DNA of 5,549 nucleotides. Source: Alphaproteobacteria bacterium. GTDB taxonomy: Bacteria > Pseudomonadota > Alphaproteobacteria > ATCC43930 > CGMCC-115725. Positions within the stretch are counted from its first letter, which is position 1. The number at the start of each line of letters is the position of its first letter. The notes under the pieces are model-generated. The model did not search any database. It was not told where the DNA came from and saw nothing but the letters and a program-made list of their open reading frames with translations. This document shows, piece after piece, positions 1 to 5,549 of the stretch. Made by a program: the position numbers and the translations under genes. The stretch lies in the NCBI GenBank assembly GCA_030037055.1, contig JASHRZ010000365.1, positions 1 to 5,549 of the forward strand, in the 5' to 3' direction.

Positions 1-537
1 GCCGATGGCGATCCCCGCCGCCATGCCGCGGTCGCGCGCTGCGACGCTGACGAGATAGCCCAGCGCCAGGAACGCCATGCCCAACAGCACGGAGGAGCCG
101 ATCATCGCGGCGAAAGCGAGCCAGCTCTCGGCGTCGGGCGCCGCCCCGCCCCAGACGATCACCAGGCCGGCGGCACCGTAGCCGAGACAGGTGGCGAAGG
201 CGAGCACGGCGGTATGGCCGAGATACTTGCCGAGCACCACCTGCCAGCGCGCCACCGGATAGGCAAGCAGCAGCAGCAGCGTGCCGCGCTCGCCCTCGCC
301 GACGACGGCGTCGTAGGCGAGCAGCAGCGCGATCAAGGGCACGAGGAAGATGGTAAGGCTCGCGAGGCTGACTACGGTCACCTCGAGCGGGCCGGCGCCG
401 AGCGTGCCCGCCGGCGCGCTGCCGAGAAAGCTCAGCGTGAGCGCGAGCGCTGCAAGCAGCAGGGTCGCCGCCAGCACCCAGCGGTTGCGCAGCGCCGTGC
501 GGATTTCGGCCCCGGCGATGACGAGGATCGGCATCAT
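1..537 (-). CDS. nosY: NosY, ABC-2 type permease of the NosDFY complex (3' end outside window)
   Basis: NosY is the integral-membrane partner of NosF, anchoring NosD on the periplasmic side for CuZ maturation of NosZ. The frame starts at the ATG at 537 in a 4-bp ATGA overlap with nosF and stays open for 179 codons to base 1 without a stop; full proteins are about 270-280 residues, so roughly two thirds is present. After an amphipathic start (LVIAGAEIRTALRNRW), hydrophobic segments lie near 20-39, 54-75, 105-129 and 138-163, with a fifth beginning near 171. The cytoplasmic loop after the second segment has the ABC-2 signature YDAVVGEGERGTL (75-87), then LLLLAYPVARWQVVLGKYLG (88-107), typical of NosY and likely the NosF docking region. 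A CAG run at 268-281 simply encodes leucines here. Homology to other ABC-2 permeases is broad, so the specific name relies partly on position directly after nosF. Confidence 0.95.
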   Translation of the reverse strand, partial: MMPILVIAGAEIRTALRNRWVLAATLLLAALALTLSFLGSAPAGTLGAGPLEVTVVSLASLTIFLVPLIALLLAYDAVVGEGERGTLLLLLAYPVARWQVVLGKYLGHTAVLAFATCLGYGAAGLVIVWGGAAPDAESWLAFAAMIGSSVLLGMAFLALGYLVSVAARDRGMAAGIAIG

Positions 538-1439
538 TGGGCGGCCTCCCGCATCAGATGCGCGTAGATCTGGTCGAGCGTCGGCGGCATGATCTCGACA
601 TCGGCCACCGCGCCGAGGCTCGCGATTTCGCGCAGCGCCTCGAGCTTTGCGCCGTTGGTGCAGGTGCGCTCGAGCCGCCGCTCGTCGAGCCGCGTCCACT
701 GGGCCGAGGGCGGCGTCGAGCCGGGCGCGGCGGCAGCGAAGTGGATGCGGATACGCACCGGCAGGTCGGCCATGGCGCGCAGCTCCACCAGCGTCCCGCA
801 GGCGACGAGCCGGCCCATGCTCATCACGGCGATACGGTCGGTGCGGTCCTCGATCTCGCTCAGCGCGTGGGACGACAGCAGCACGGTGGCGCCGGCGTCG
901 TGCAACTCGTCGAGCAGCTCGTAGAAGCTCCGGCGCGAGGCAGGGTCGAGGCCCGTGGTCGGCTCGTCCAGCAGCAGCACGCGCGGCGCGCCGAGCAGCG
1001 CCTGGGCGAGACCGAGGCGCTGGCGCATGCCCTTCGAATAGGTGCCGACGCGGCGCCGCGCGGCATCTGCGAGTCCGACGCGCTCGAGCAGCGCGACGTT
1101 GCCCGCGACCGGCTGGCGCTTCAGCCGCGCGTAGAAGTCGAGCACTTCGCGCCCGCTCATCGTCGGTGGAAAGACGACGTTCTCCGGCAGGAATCCCAGA
1201 CGCTCGCGCAGGCGTATCGCGTAACGGCCGCATGGATCCTCGCCGAGCACGGCGATGCGCCCGGCGCTGGGCTTGCAGAGGCCGAGCATCATCTTGATCA
1301 GCGTGCTCTTGCCGGCGCCGTTATGGCCGACGAGAGCGACGCATTCGCCCGCATCGAGCGCGAGATCGACGCTGCGCACGGCGTCGATGGCGCCATAGCG
1401 CTTCGAGACGCCGGCGATGTCGATCGTCGGCGCTTCCAT
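534..1439 (-). CDS. nosF: NosF, ABC transporter ATPase of the NosDFY complex
   Basis: NosF is the cytoplasmic ATPase that, with the NosY permease, drives the NosD machine for CuZ assembly; the cargo has been proposed to be a sulfur species or mechanical work on copper loading. The 301 residues are normal for the family. The nucleotide-binding domain has Walker A GHNGAGKST (38-46), the Q-loop region LPENV (84-88) with Glu at the usual Gln position as in other NosF proteins, the signature region TYSKGMRQR (133-141), Walker B VLLLDEP (154-160) with catalytic Glu159, and the switch H191 in SSHALSE. A C-terminal extension of about 75 residues (from about 226) ends in MPPTLDQIYAHLM, the usual tail of this subfamily. 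The ATG at 1439 shares its last base position with the nosD TGA (TGATG), and GGGAG at 1446-1450 lies six bases upstream. Identification rests on sequence and on its place between nosD and nosY. Confidence 0.97.
   Translation of the reverse strand: MEAPTIDIAGVSKRYGAIDAVRSVDLALDAGECVALVGHNGAGKSTLIKMMLGLCKPSAGRIAVLGEDPCGRYAIRLRERLGFLPENVVFPPTMSGREVLDFYARLKRQPVAGNVALLERVGLADAARRRVGTYSKGMRQRLGLAQALLGAPRVLLLDEPTTGLDPASRRSFYELLDELHDAGATVLLSSHALSEIEDRTDRIAVMSMGRLVACGTLVELRAMADLPVRIRIHFAAAAPGSTPPSAQWTRLDERRLERTCTNGAKLEALREIASLGAVADVEIMPPTLDQIYAHLMREAAQ
545..550 (-). promoter_or_regulatory. nosY ribosome binding site, inside the nosF 3' end
   Basis: GGGAGG lies seven bases before the first of two tandem ATG codons (537-535 and 534-532) and ten before the second. 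The spacing favours the first ATG, which also overlaps the nosF TGA as ATGA. The choice changes the protein by one methionine only. Confidence 0.6.
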
Positions 1440-2740
1440 CAGTCTCTCCCGCCGCTTCCGGCGCCGCCGGTGTCGACGGCGCGCGGCGAGAAGGGCGGCT
1501 TCATCAGCGGTGCGCTGTCGATGACGCCGCCGGGGTGGAGCGCCGGGAACTGCTGCTGCGCCCAGCGGATGATCTGCACCGCGGGGCTGTTGAGCAGCAG
1601 CTTCGACGTCGGATAGGACCATTGCACGCGGTCGATGATGTCGTTCGGCCGGTAGGCGGTGTCGGCGATGCCGCGGCCCTTGAGGTCGAAGGCGGGGTTG
1701 TCGCTCCAGTAATTGCCGCGCCCGTTCACCGACCAGTCGAGCGAGCGGGTGCCGACATACATGACCTGGATCCGGTTGCGCACGAAGGCATTGCCGGCAA
1801 TGGCGTTGCGCTCGGAGCCGGCGGTGAAGTGGATGCCGACGGCGCAGCCCTCGAACCAGTTGCGCTCGATCTCGTTCTTGTTGGCGTTGTAGATGAAGAC
1901 GCACTTGTCGCTGCGCCGGACGACGTTGCCGGTGATGATGGAATCGTTGGCGTAGTTGAGCAGGAGGCCGTGCTCGCGGTCGTCCTCGGAGACGTTGTCG
2001 AGGACCTTCAGGCCCCGCGAGTACATGATGGCGAGGCCGATGTGATTGCCCTCGGAGACGTTGCCGCTCACCTCGCTGTCGTTGGTGTACATGTAGTGGA
2101 CCGCGAAACGCACGCCGTGGATGCGGTTGCCGCGGAAGAGATTCTGCCGGCTCGTATTGGTAAAGATGCCGTCCCTGCCGCGCGATATGTCGTTGCCGAT
2201 CACCTGGGCGCCGGGCGCGTTCCAGACGTAGACGCCGTTGCCGCGGTCGTTGAGCGGCAGGTCCGTGCGCCCGGCGATGGTGTTGTCGCGCACGATCGCC
2301 GCCGCCGCGCCATGCACATAGACGCCGACGAGATTGTTCTCAAATTGGTCGTGCTCGATGAGGGCGCGCGCGGCGCTCTGCTCGAGAAAGATGCCGGCAT
2401 CCATCGCGTCATCGACGCCCGAGCCGCGCACCGCAAGGCCGCGGATGACGACGTCGGGCGCGGTCACCGTGATCGTGCTGCCGGCGCCATGGCCGTCGAT
2501 GATCGCGCCGGGCCTTCCCGCGAGCGTGAGCCTGCGGTCGATCCGGATCGGCCCGTCATGCACGCCGGGCCCCAGCTCGAGCAGGTCGCCGGGGCGGGAG
2601 GCGGCGATCGCCTCCCTCAGCCGGTCGCCGCCAGCGGCGACCTCGACGGTCGCCGCTGGCGCGGCTGCAGGCGCCAGCAGCAACAGGGCGGCGGCGAAGG
2701 CCGCCCCGGTCCCGCCGGAAACCCGCCGCCCGCCGCTCAT
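1439..2740 (-). CDS. nosD: NosD, periplasmic beta-helix protein for CuZ maturation
   Basis: NosD is the periplasmic component of the NosDFY complex and is needed to build the CuZ copper-sulfide site of NosZ. The ATG at 2740 is chosen because it overlaps the nosZ stop as ATGA and gives a Sec-type signal peptide: GGRR, a hydrophobic core (about 13-23) and an APAA/TVE cleavage site after about residue 30. The same frame stays open upstream to 3112, but that part lies opposite nosZ codons and is not coding. The 433 residues are typical of the family. Residues about 80-330 show repeated G-N-x-I/V turns (such as IIDGHGAG, VIGNDIS, VSGNVSE, ITGNVV), the signature of a right-handed beta-helix (CASH/NosD). 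Strongly NosD-like blocks include RFAVHYMYTNDSEVSGN (211-227), GNYWSDNPAFDLKGRG (342-357) and VIDSAPLMKP (406-415). There is no lipobox. The stop shares one base with the nosF start. The early coding region contains unusual inverted repeats. Confidence 0.97.
   Translation of the reverse strand: MSGGRRVSGGTGAAFAAALLLLAPAAAPAATVEVAAGGDRLREAIAASRPGDLLELGPGVHDGPIRIDRRLTLAGRPGAIIDGHGAGSTITVTAPDVVIRGLAVRGSGVDDAMDAGIFLEQSAARALIEHDQFENNLVGVYVHGAAAAIVRDNTIAGRTDLPLNDRGNGVYVWNAPGAQVIGNDISRGRDGIFTNTSRQNLFRGNRIHGVRFAVHYMYTNDSEVSGNVSEGNHIGLAIMYSRGLKVLDNVSEDDREHGLLLNYANDSIITGNVVRRSDKCVFIYNANKNEIERNWFEGCAVGIHFTAGSERNAIAGNAFVRNRIQVMYVGTRSLDWSVNGRGNYWSDNPAFDLKGRGIADTAYRPNDIIDRVQWSYPTSKLLLNSPAVQIIRWAQQQFPALHPGGVIDSAPLMKPPFSPRAVDTGGAGSGGRD
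2596..2616 (-). repeat. 8-bp stem-loop in nosD next to the 14-bp hairpin
   Basis: GGGAGGCG (2596-2603) and CGCCTCCC (2609-2616) are perfect reverse complements around the five-base loop GCGAT. It lies six bases from the competing repeat at 2623-2642. Alone, such a hairpin can arise by chance in GC-rich coding DNA; its closeness to the others makes it worth recording. Confidence 0.35.
2623..2642 (-). repeat. Competing inverted repeat sharing an arm with the nosD hairpin
   Basis: GGTCGCCGC (2623-2631) is the reverse complement of GCGGCGACC (2634-2642), separated by CA; a realistic hairpin would be 8 bp with a four-base loop. Arm 2634-2642 is also the inner part of the 14-bp stem formed with 2648-2661, so the two pairings are mutually exclusive. 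GGTCGCCGC therefore occurs twice in direct orientation (2623 and 2648). Confidence 0.45.
2629..2661 (-). repeat. Perfect 14-bp inverted repeat inside early nosD
   Basis: CGCCAGCGGCGACC (plus strand, 2629-2642) is followed after five bases (TCGAC, 2643-2647) by its exact reverse complement GGTCGCCGCTGGCG (2648-2661). In nosD mRNA this makes a 14-bp, GC-rich hairpin with a GUCGA loop. It starts about 80 bases after the ATG and covers codons 27-38, at the signal peptide cleavage site. No T-run follows. The structure is read directly; any role is inference. Confidence 0.6.
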
Positions 2741-4665
2741 GTGGCACGCGGCTCCACGATCATCCGTCCCGCCATCTCCATGTGGAGAGCATGACAGAAC
2801 CATTGGCAGTAGTACCAGTGGACCCCCGGCCGGTCGGCGATGAAGGTCACCGACGCCGTCTGCTGCGGCGAGATCTCCATCATGATGCCGTAGCGCACGA
2901 TGGTGAAGCCGTGCGTCAGATCCTCGATATCGTCCATATTGGTGATGACGACCGTGACCTCGTCGCCCTGTTTCACCGTGAAGCTGTCCAGGCTGTAGGT
3001 CGGCGCGATCGAATGCATGTAGACGCGCACCTTGTTGCCGTCGCGGATGACGTTGGCGGCTTCTTCGAGCTTGACGTTGTCCTTGGCCGCCTGCTGGCGG
3101 ACGTCCTCCCACATCGGGTCGTCGCGCTTCCAGACGATGATCGGGTTCACCTTTGAGCGGTGTACCAGGCAGATGTCGTGCGGCTCGGCGAAGCTCGGCC
3201 CGTCATGGACGAGCTTCATCTCGTCGCCGGAAATGTCGATGAGCTGGTCGTTCTCGGGATGCAGCGGTCCCACCCGCAGGAAGCGGTCCTTGGAGAACTT
3301 GTTCAGCGACATCAGCCACTTCCCGTCCGCCTCCTTGGTCTCGCCCATGGTGGAGTGGTTGTGGCCCGGCTGATAGTGCACGTCGATTTTCTCGAGGATG
3401 GGATCGACCTTCTCGCCCTTGTAGGCGCGCTTCGCCTTGTCGATGTTCCACTTCACGACCTGGCTGTCGATGAAGATCGTCGTGTAGGCATTGCCGCGGC
3501 CATCGAAGGCGGTGTGCAGCGGGCCGAGGCCGAGCTCGGGCTCGGCGACGACCGCGTCGCGCGGCTTGATCTTGTCGTCGAAGAGCTGGTCGAGCAGGCG
3601 CACGTCGATCACCGTGACGGTCGGCGACAGCTTGCCGGAGATCACGAGATGGATGCCGTCCGGCGCCATGTTGCAGCCATGCGGGTTGTTGGCGATGGGG
3701 ATGTAGCGGGTGTAGGGCGAGCCGTGGCGGCCGTCGACGACGGGGACGCCGTCCATCTCCTTGAAGTCGCCTTTCTTCACCGCTTCTTCGATGCGCTTGA
3801 TGTTGAAGATGGTGGCCCAGTCACGCTCGGCGGAGGTCATCTCCGCCTGCGTGACGCCGCGCTCGGAGTTGTAGCAGCTCGAGAACGCGTATTTGCCCTC
3901 GTAATCCGCATCGCAATTGTCGAGGTTGCCGTCGACCAGCACCTGCCAGACGACCTTCATCGTGTCGCCGTCGATGGCGGTGAAGACCGACCAGTACTTC
4001 GCGGGCTCGTCGAGAACGGAGCCGTCGTTCGGGATCGGGATGATGTGCTCGCTGTTGGCGAAGACGTAGCCGGTGCGCGGATACTTCTGGGGGCGCATGC
4101 CGTGGATGTCCGAGGCGTTGGGAATCTCGACGATCTTGTCGCACTTCATCACGTCGCACCGGATGCGGGCGACGCGGCAATTGGCCTTGTCGTTCACGAA
4201 CAGATAGCGGCCGTCATAGGTGCCGTCGGTGAACGACATGTGCGGGTGATGCAGGTCGCCGTTCACGAAGCTGCCGCCGCGCGCCTCCAGGAACTTGCGC
4301 GTGGGCGGCAGCAGGCCCTCGGTGAGGACCTTGCGGCTTTCGTTGGTGATCCCCCACCCCGTGGCGCTGTCGCGATTGAACACGGGAATGCGCATGAGCT
4401 CGCGCATGGAGGGAAGGCCGATGATGCGCACCTCGCCGGTCTGGCCGCTGCTGCTGAAGCCGTAATACTCGTCGAGATCGCCCGGCCGCACCTCGGCGGA
4501 ACCGCGCGATCGCTGCGCCTGCTGCGCCGGCGCCTGCTGTGTCAGCGAACCGAGCCCGGCCGTGCCGGCGATCCCGGCCAGCGCCGCCGCCTTGGCCGTG
4601 CCGCTGAGCAAGCCGCGTCGGCTGACGCTCGAATCTTCATCCTTCTCTCTCTCATGATCCGACAT
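2737..4665 (-). CDS. nosZ: Nitrous-oxide reductase NosZ, clade I (Tat-exported)
   Basis: NosZ is the periplasmic multicopper homodimer that reduces N2O to N2 with two electrons. The 642-residue product matches the usual clade I length. It begins with a charged n-region and the Tat motif SRRGLL (residues 15-20), then an Ala/Gly-rich hydrophobic stretch; cleavage is probably near the AQQAQ region at about 47-51. The beta-propeller carries the seven histidines expected of the CuZ centre: H139, H140, H188, H329, H384, H437 and H496. The C-terminal cupredoxin domain (about 540-642) carries the CuA ligands H585, C620, W622 (backbone), C624, H628 and M631 in the motif WYYCQWFCHALHMEM. No key residue is missing, so the enzyme should be functional. 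C163, C170 and C175 lie close together and are not canonical copper ligands. The stop overlaps the nosD start (ATGA). The Tat signal and sequence type exclude the Sec-exported clade II enzymes. Confidence 0.99.
   Translation of the reverse strand: MSDHEREKDEDSSVSRRGLLSGTAKAAALAGIAGTAGLGSLTQQAPAQQAQRSRGSAEVRPGDLDEYYGFSSSGQTGEVRIIGLPSMRELMRIPVFNRDSATGWGITNESRKVLTEGLLPPTRKFLEARGGSFVNGDLHHPHMSFTDGTYDGRYLFVNDKANCRVARIRCDVMKCDKIVEIPNASDIHGMRPQKYPRTGYVFANSEHIIPIPNDGSVLDEPAKYWSVFTAIDGDTMKVVWQVLVDGNLDNCDADYEGKYAFSSCYNSERGVTQAEMTSAERDWATIFNIKRIEEAVKKGDFKEMDGVPVVDGRHGSPYTRYIPIANNPHGCNMAPDGIHLVISGKLSPTVTVIDVRLLDQLFDDKIKPRDAVVAEPELGLGPLHTAFDGRGNAYTTIFIDSQVVKWNIDKAKRAYKGEKVDPILEKIDVHYQPGHNHSTMGETKEADGKWLMSLNKFSKDRFLRVGPLHPENDQLIDISGDEMKLVHDGPSFAEPHDICLVHRSKVNPIIVWKRDDPMWEDVRQQAAKDNVKLEEAANVIRDGNKVRVYMHSIAPTYSLDSFTVKQGDEVTVVITNMDDIEDLTHGFTIVRYGIMMEISPQQTASVTFIADRPGVHWYYCQWFCHALHMEMAGRMIVEPRAT
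2752..2755 (-). promoter_or_regulatory. Weak, distant ribosome binding site for nosD
   Basis: GGAG inside the last nosZ codons is the only Shine-Dalgarno-like sequence before nosD. It is eleven bases from the ATG, longer than ideal. With the ATGA overlap, this suggests nosD is translated mainly by ribosomes finishing nosZ. Confidence 0.35.
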
Positions 4666-4671
4666 CTTGCG

Positions 4672-4677
4672 CTCCTT
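4672..4677 (-). promoter_or_regulatory. nosZ ribosome binding site
   Basis: AAGGAG lies six bases before the nosZ ATG at 4665. This is the strongest ribosome binding site in the window and supports that ATG, the only methionine before residue 87. It fits independent, high-level initiation of nosZ, unlike the overlapping starts of the downstream genes. Confidence 0.75.
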
Positions 4678-4711
4678 CTGACCTGCGGCCGGCTGGCCGG
4701 TGACGGGCCGG

Positions 4712-4735
4712 GACCGGGGGTCAATCCCCGCGGTC
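4712..4735 (-). repeat. Bulged stem-loop spanning the nosR stop codon
   Basis: Read on the minus strand, GACCG-C-GGGG (4735-4726) pairs with CCCCCGGTC (4720-4712). The stem is nine base pairs, all G-C except one A-T, with a single bulged C and a five-base ATTGA loop that includes most of the nosR TGA stop. No T-run follows, so it does not look like a complete intrinsic terminator. It lies about 45 bases before the nosZ start. An RNA processing, stabilising or attenuating role between nosR and nosZ is inference. Confidence 0.5.
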
Positions 4736-5549
4736 GACGGTCTCCAAAGATGGCTTGCCCGGCGGCGCGCCCGGGCGCATCGATTCCGAGGACAGCGCGA
4801 GGCGCCGCTCGCGCTTGATGCGTTTTTGGATCATCACGGGGCATTTCTGGTCGTCGTGGTACAGCACCTGACAATTGAGGCACTGGATGCATTCGTTGGG
4901 ATTGATCTGGCCCTCGGGATGGATCGCCTGCACCGGACATTCGCCGGCGCAGCGCTGGCAGGGCGAGCCGCATTCGCGGTAGCGCTGGAGCCAATCGAAC
5001 ATGCGCATGCGGCCGGGAATGGCGAGCGCGCCGCCGAGCGGACACAGATAGCGGCAGTAGAAGCGCTCGACGAAAAGCCCCGGCGCGAGCAGCGCCAGCG
5101 CCAGCAGCACGAACCACCACTCGCGCATGAAATGCAGGATGATCGCGGTCTTGAAGGGCTCGATCTCCGCCAGTTCCTCGGCGAGCGCGAGCGAGCCCAG
5201 CGAGACGCCGAACAGCCCAAGGAAGATGATGTACTTGACCGGCCAGAGCCGCTGATGGAGCCCGAAGGGCAGCGTCGCCTGCGGGATGCGGCACCATCGG
5301 GCGATGCGGTTCATCCACTCCTGCAGCGCGCCGAACGGGCAGAGCCAGCCGCAAAAGGCGCCGCGTCCCCAGAACAGCAGGGCGGCCGCGACCGAGCACC
5401 ACAGGATGAACACCATCGGGTCCATCAGGAAGTAGTCCCAGCGGAAATTGCCGCGCAGTGCGTTGGCGAAAGTGAAGACGTTGACGATCGAGAGCTGGGC
5501 GTGCTTGTACCAGCCGAGCCAAAGCAGCGTGAAGGCGAGATAGCCGAGC
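4721..5549 (-). CDS. nosR: NosR, membrane flavo-iron-sulfur protein for N2O reduction (C-terminal part; 5' end outside window)
   Basis: NosR is a polytopic inner-membrane protein required for NosZ activity, thought to pass quinol-derived electrons outward, and in some species for nos expression. The frame is open from 5548 to a TGA at 4721-4723, giving 275 residues with no start in the window; family members are roughly 700 residues or more, so the periplasmic FMN-binding domain is missing here. Numbering from the fragment's first residue, hydrophobic segments lie near 1-14, 42-61, 104-123 and 144-160. Two CX3CP motifs (CGWLCP at 66-71, CRYLCP at 165-170) are the polyferredoxin-type cysteines of the NosR/NapH/RdxA group. 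Two ferredoxin-like [4Fe-4S] motifs follow in the cytoplasmic tail: C193-X3-C197-X2-C200-X3-C204-P, and C220-X2-C223-X2-C226 with C236-P. All expected cysteines are present. An internal ATG at 5425 is not the start, because family-like sequence (LGWY, then FRWDYFLMDP) continues upstream. NosR is preferred over NapH because of this sequence and the adjacent nosZ. Confidence 0.96.
   Translation of the reverse strand, partial: LGYLAFTLLWLGWYKHAQLSIVNVFTFANALRGNFRWDYFLMDPMVFILWCSVAAALLFWGRGAFCGWLCPFGALQEWMNRIARWCRIPQATLPFGLHQRLWPVKYIIFLGLFGVSLGSLALAEELAEIEPFKTAIILHFMREWWFVLLALALLAPGLFVERFYCRYLCPLGGALAIPGRMRMFDWLQRYRECGSPCQRCAGECPVQAIHPEGQINPNECIQCLNCQVLYHDDQKCPVMIQKRIKRERRLALSSESMRPGAPPGKPSLETVDRGD

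Noticed and set aside
268..281. CAG trinucleotide run
   Set aside because: It encodes consecutive leucines in a NosY hydrophobic stretch; short and explained by coding.
1184..1186. Glu in place of the Q-loop Gln in NosF (E86)
   Set aside because: The LPEN form is usual in NosF proteins as I recall them, so it is not a lesion.
2741..3112. Upstream extension of the nosD frame
   Set aside because: It lies over nosZ codons encoding the essential CuA domain. The signal peptide and ATGA overlap place the real start at 2740.
4515..4539. 10-bp direct repeat GCGCCTGCTG (4515-4524 and 4530-4539)
   Set aside because: It encodes the repetitive QQAPAQQAQ linker after the NosZ Tat signal; low-complexity coding sequence explains it.
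4757..4776. GCCCGG/CCGGGC inverted repeat near the nosR 3' end
   Set aside because: Only 6 bp with an 8-base loop, within coding sequence of high GC; expected by chance.
3160..4818. Long plus-strand open frame (552 codons) opposite nosZ, and similar ones at 537-1616 and 1535-2794
   Set aside because: These are antisense shadows of well-identified genes in GC-rich DNA. Their translations are Val/Ala/Asp/Arg-rich with no recognisable domain, and no credible independent start region is seen.
4542..5522. Second minus-strand frame of 326 codons across nosR
   Set aside because: It is Arg/Ala/Pro-rich and out of frame with the Fe-S motifs of NosR; a shadow frame.
1..5549. CRISPR arrays, tRNA or rRNA genes, insertion sequences, attachment sites
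   Set aside because: None seen; the window is filled by five contiguous nos genes on one strand.

Overview
The window is the central part of a nitrous oxide reductase (nos) operon. All genes lie on the minus strand in the order nosR (5' end cut off), nosZ, nosD, nosF, nosY (3' end cut off). Coding density is near complete: the only gap is the 55 bp between nosR and nosZ (4666-4720), and no unexplained stretch exceeds 300 bases. The sequence is GC-rich with strong G/C wobble bias. NosZ is the clade I, Tat-exported type with a clean SRRGLL motif. Together these suggest a denitrifying proteobacterium, most likely an alphaproteobacterium, but I cannot name a genus.

In transcription order: 5549-4721 holds the C-terminal membrane and iron-sulfur half of NosR. 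4665-2737 holds complete NosZ (642 aa), with all seven CuZ histidines and all CuA ligands. 2740-1439 holds NosD (433 aa), a secreted right-handed beta-helix protein. 1439-534 holds NosF (301 aa), an ABC ATPase. 537-1 holds the first 179 codons of NosY, the ABC permease. nosL would be expected next, beyond base 1, and the N-terminal FMN-binding part of NosR beyond base 5549.

NosZ reduces N2O to N2 in the periplasm. NosR, a polytopic flavin and Fe-S protein, is needed for electron supply and sustained activity. NosD, NosF and NosY form an ATP-driven periplasm-membrane machine that matures the CuZ copper-sulfide centre. The Z-D, D-F and F-Y junctions overlap by 4, 1 and 4 bp, so translation is probably coupled. 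The R-Z junction instead has a spacer, a strong ribosome binding site and a stem-loop at the nosR stop codon.

I see no undescribed gene system; the gene content is classical. The least explained signals are secondary-structure elements. One is a perfect 14-bp inverted repeat in early nosD coding sequence (2629-2661), with a competing third arm and a second hairpin beside it. The other is the bulged stem-loop spanning the nosR stop codon (4712-4735).
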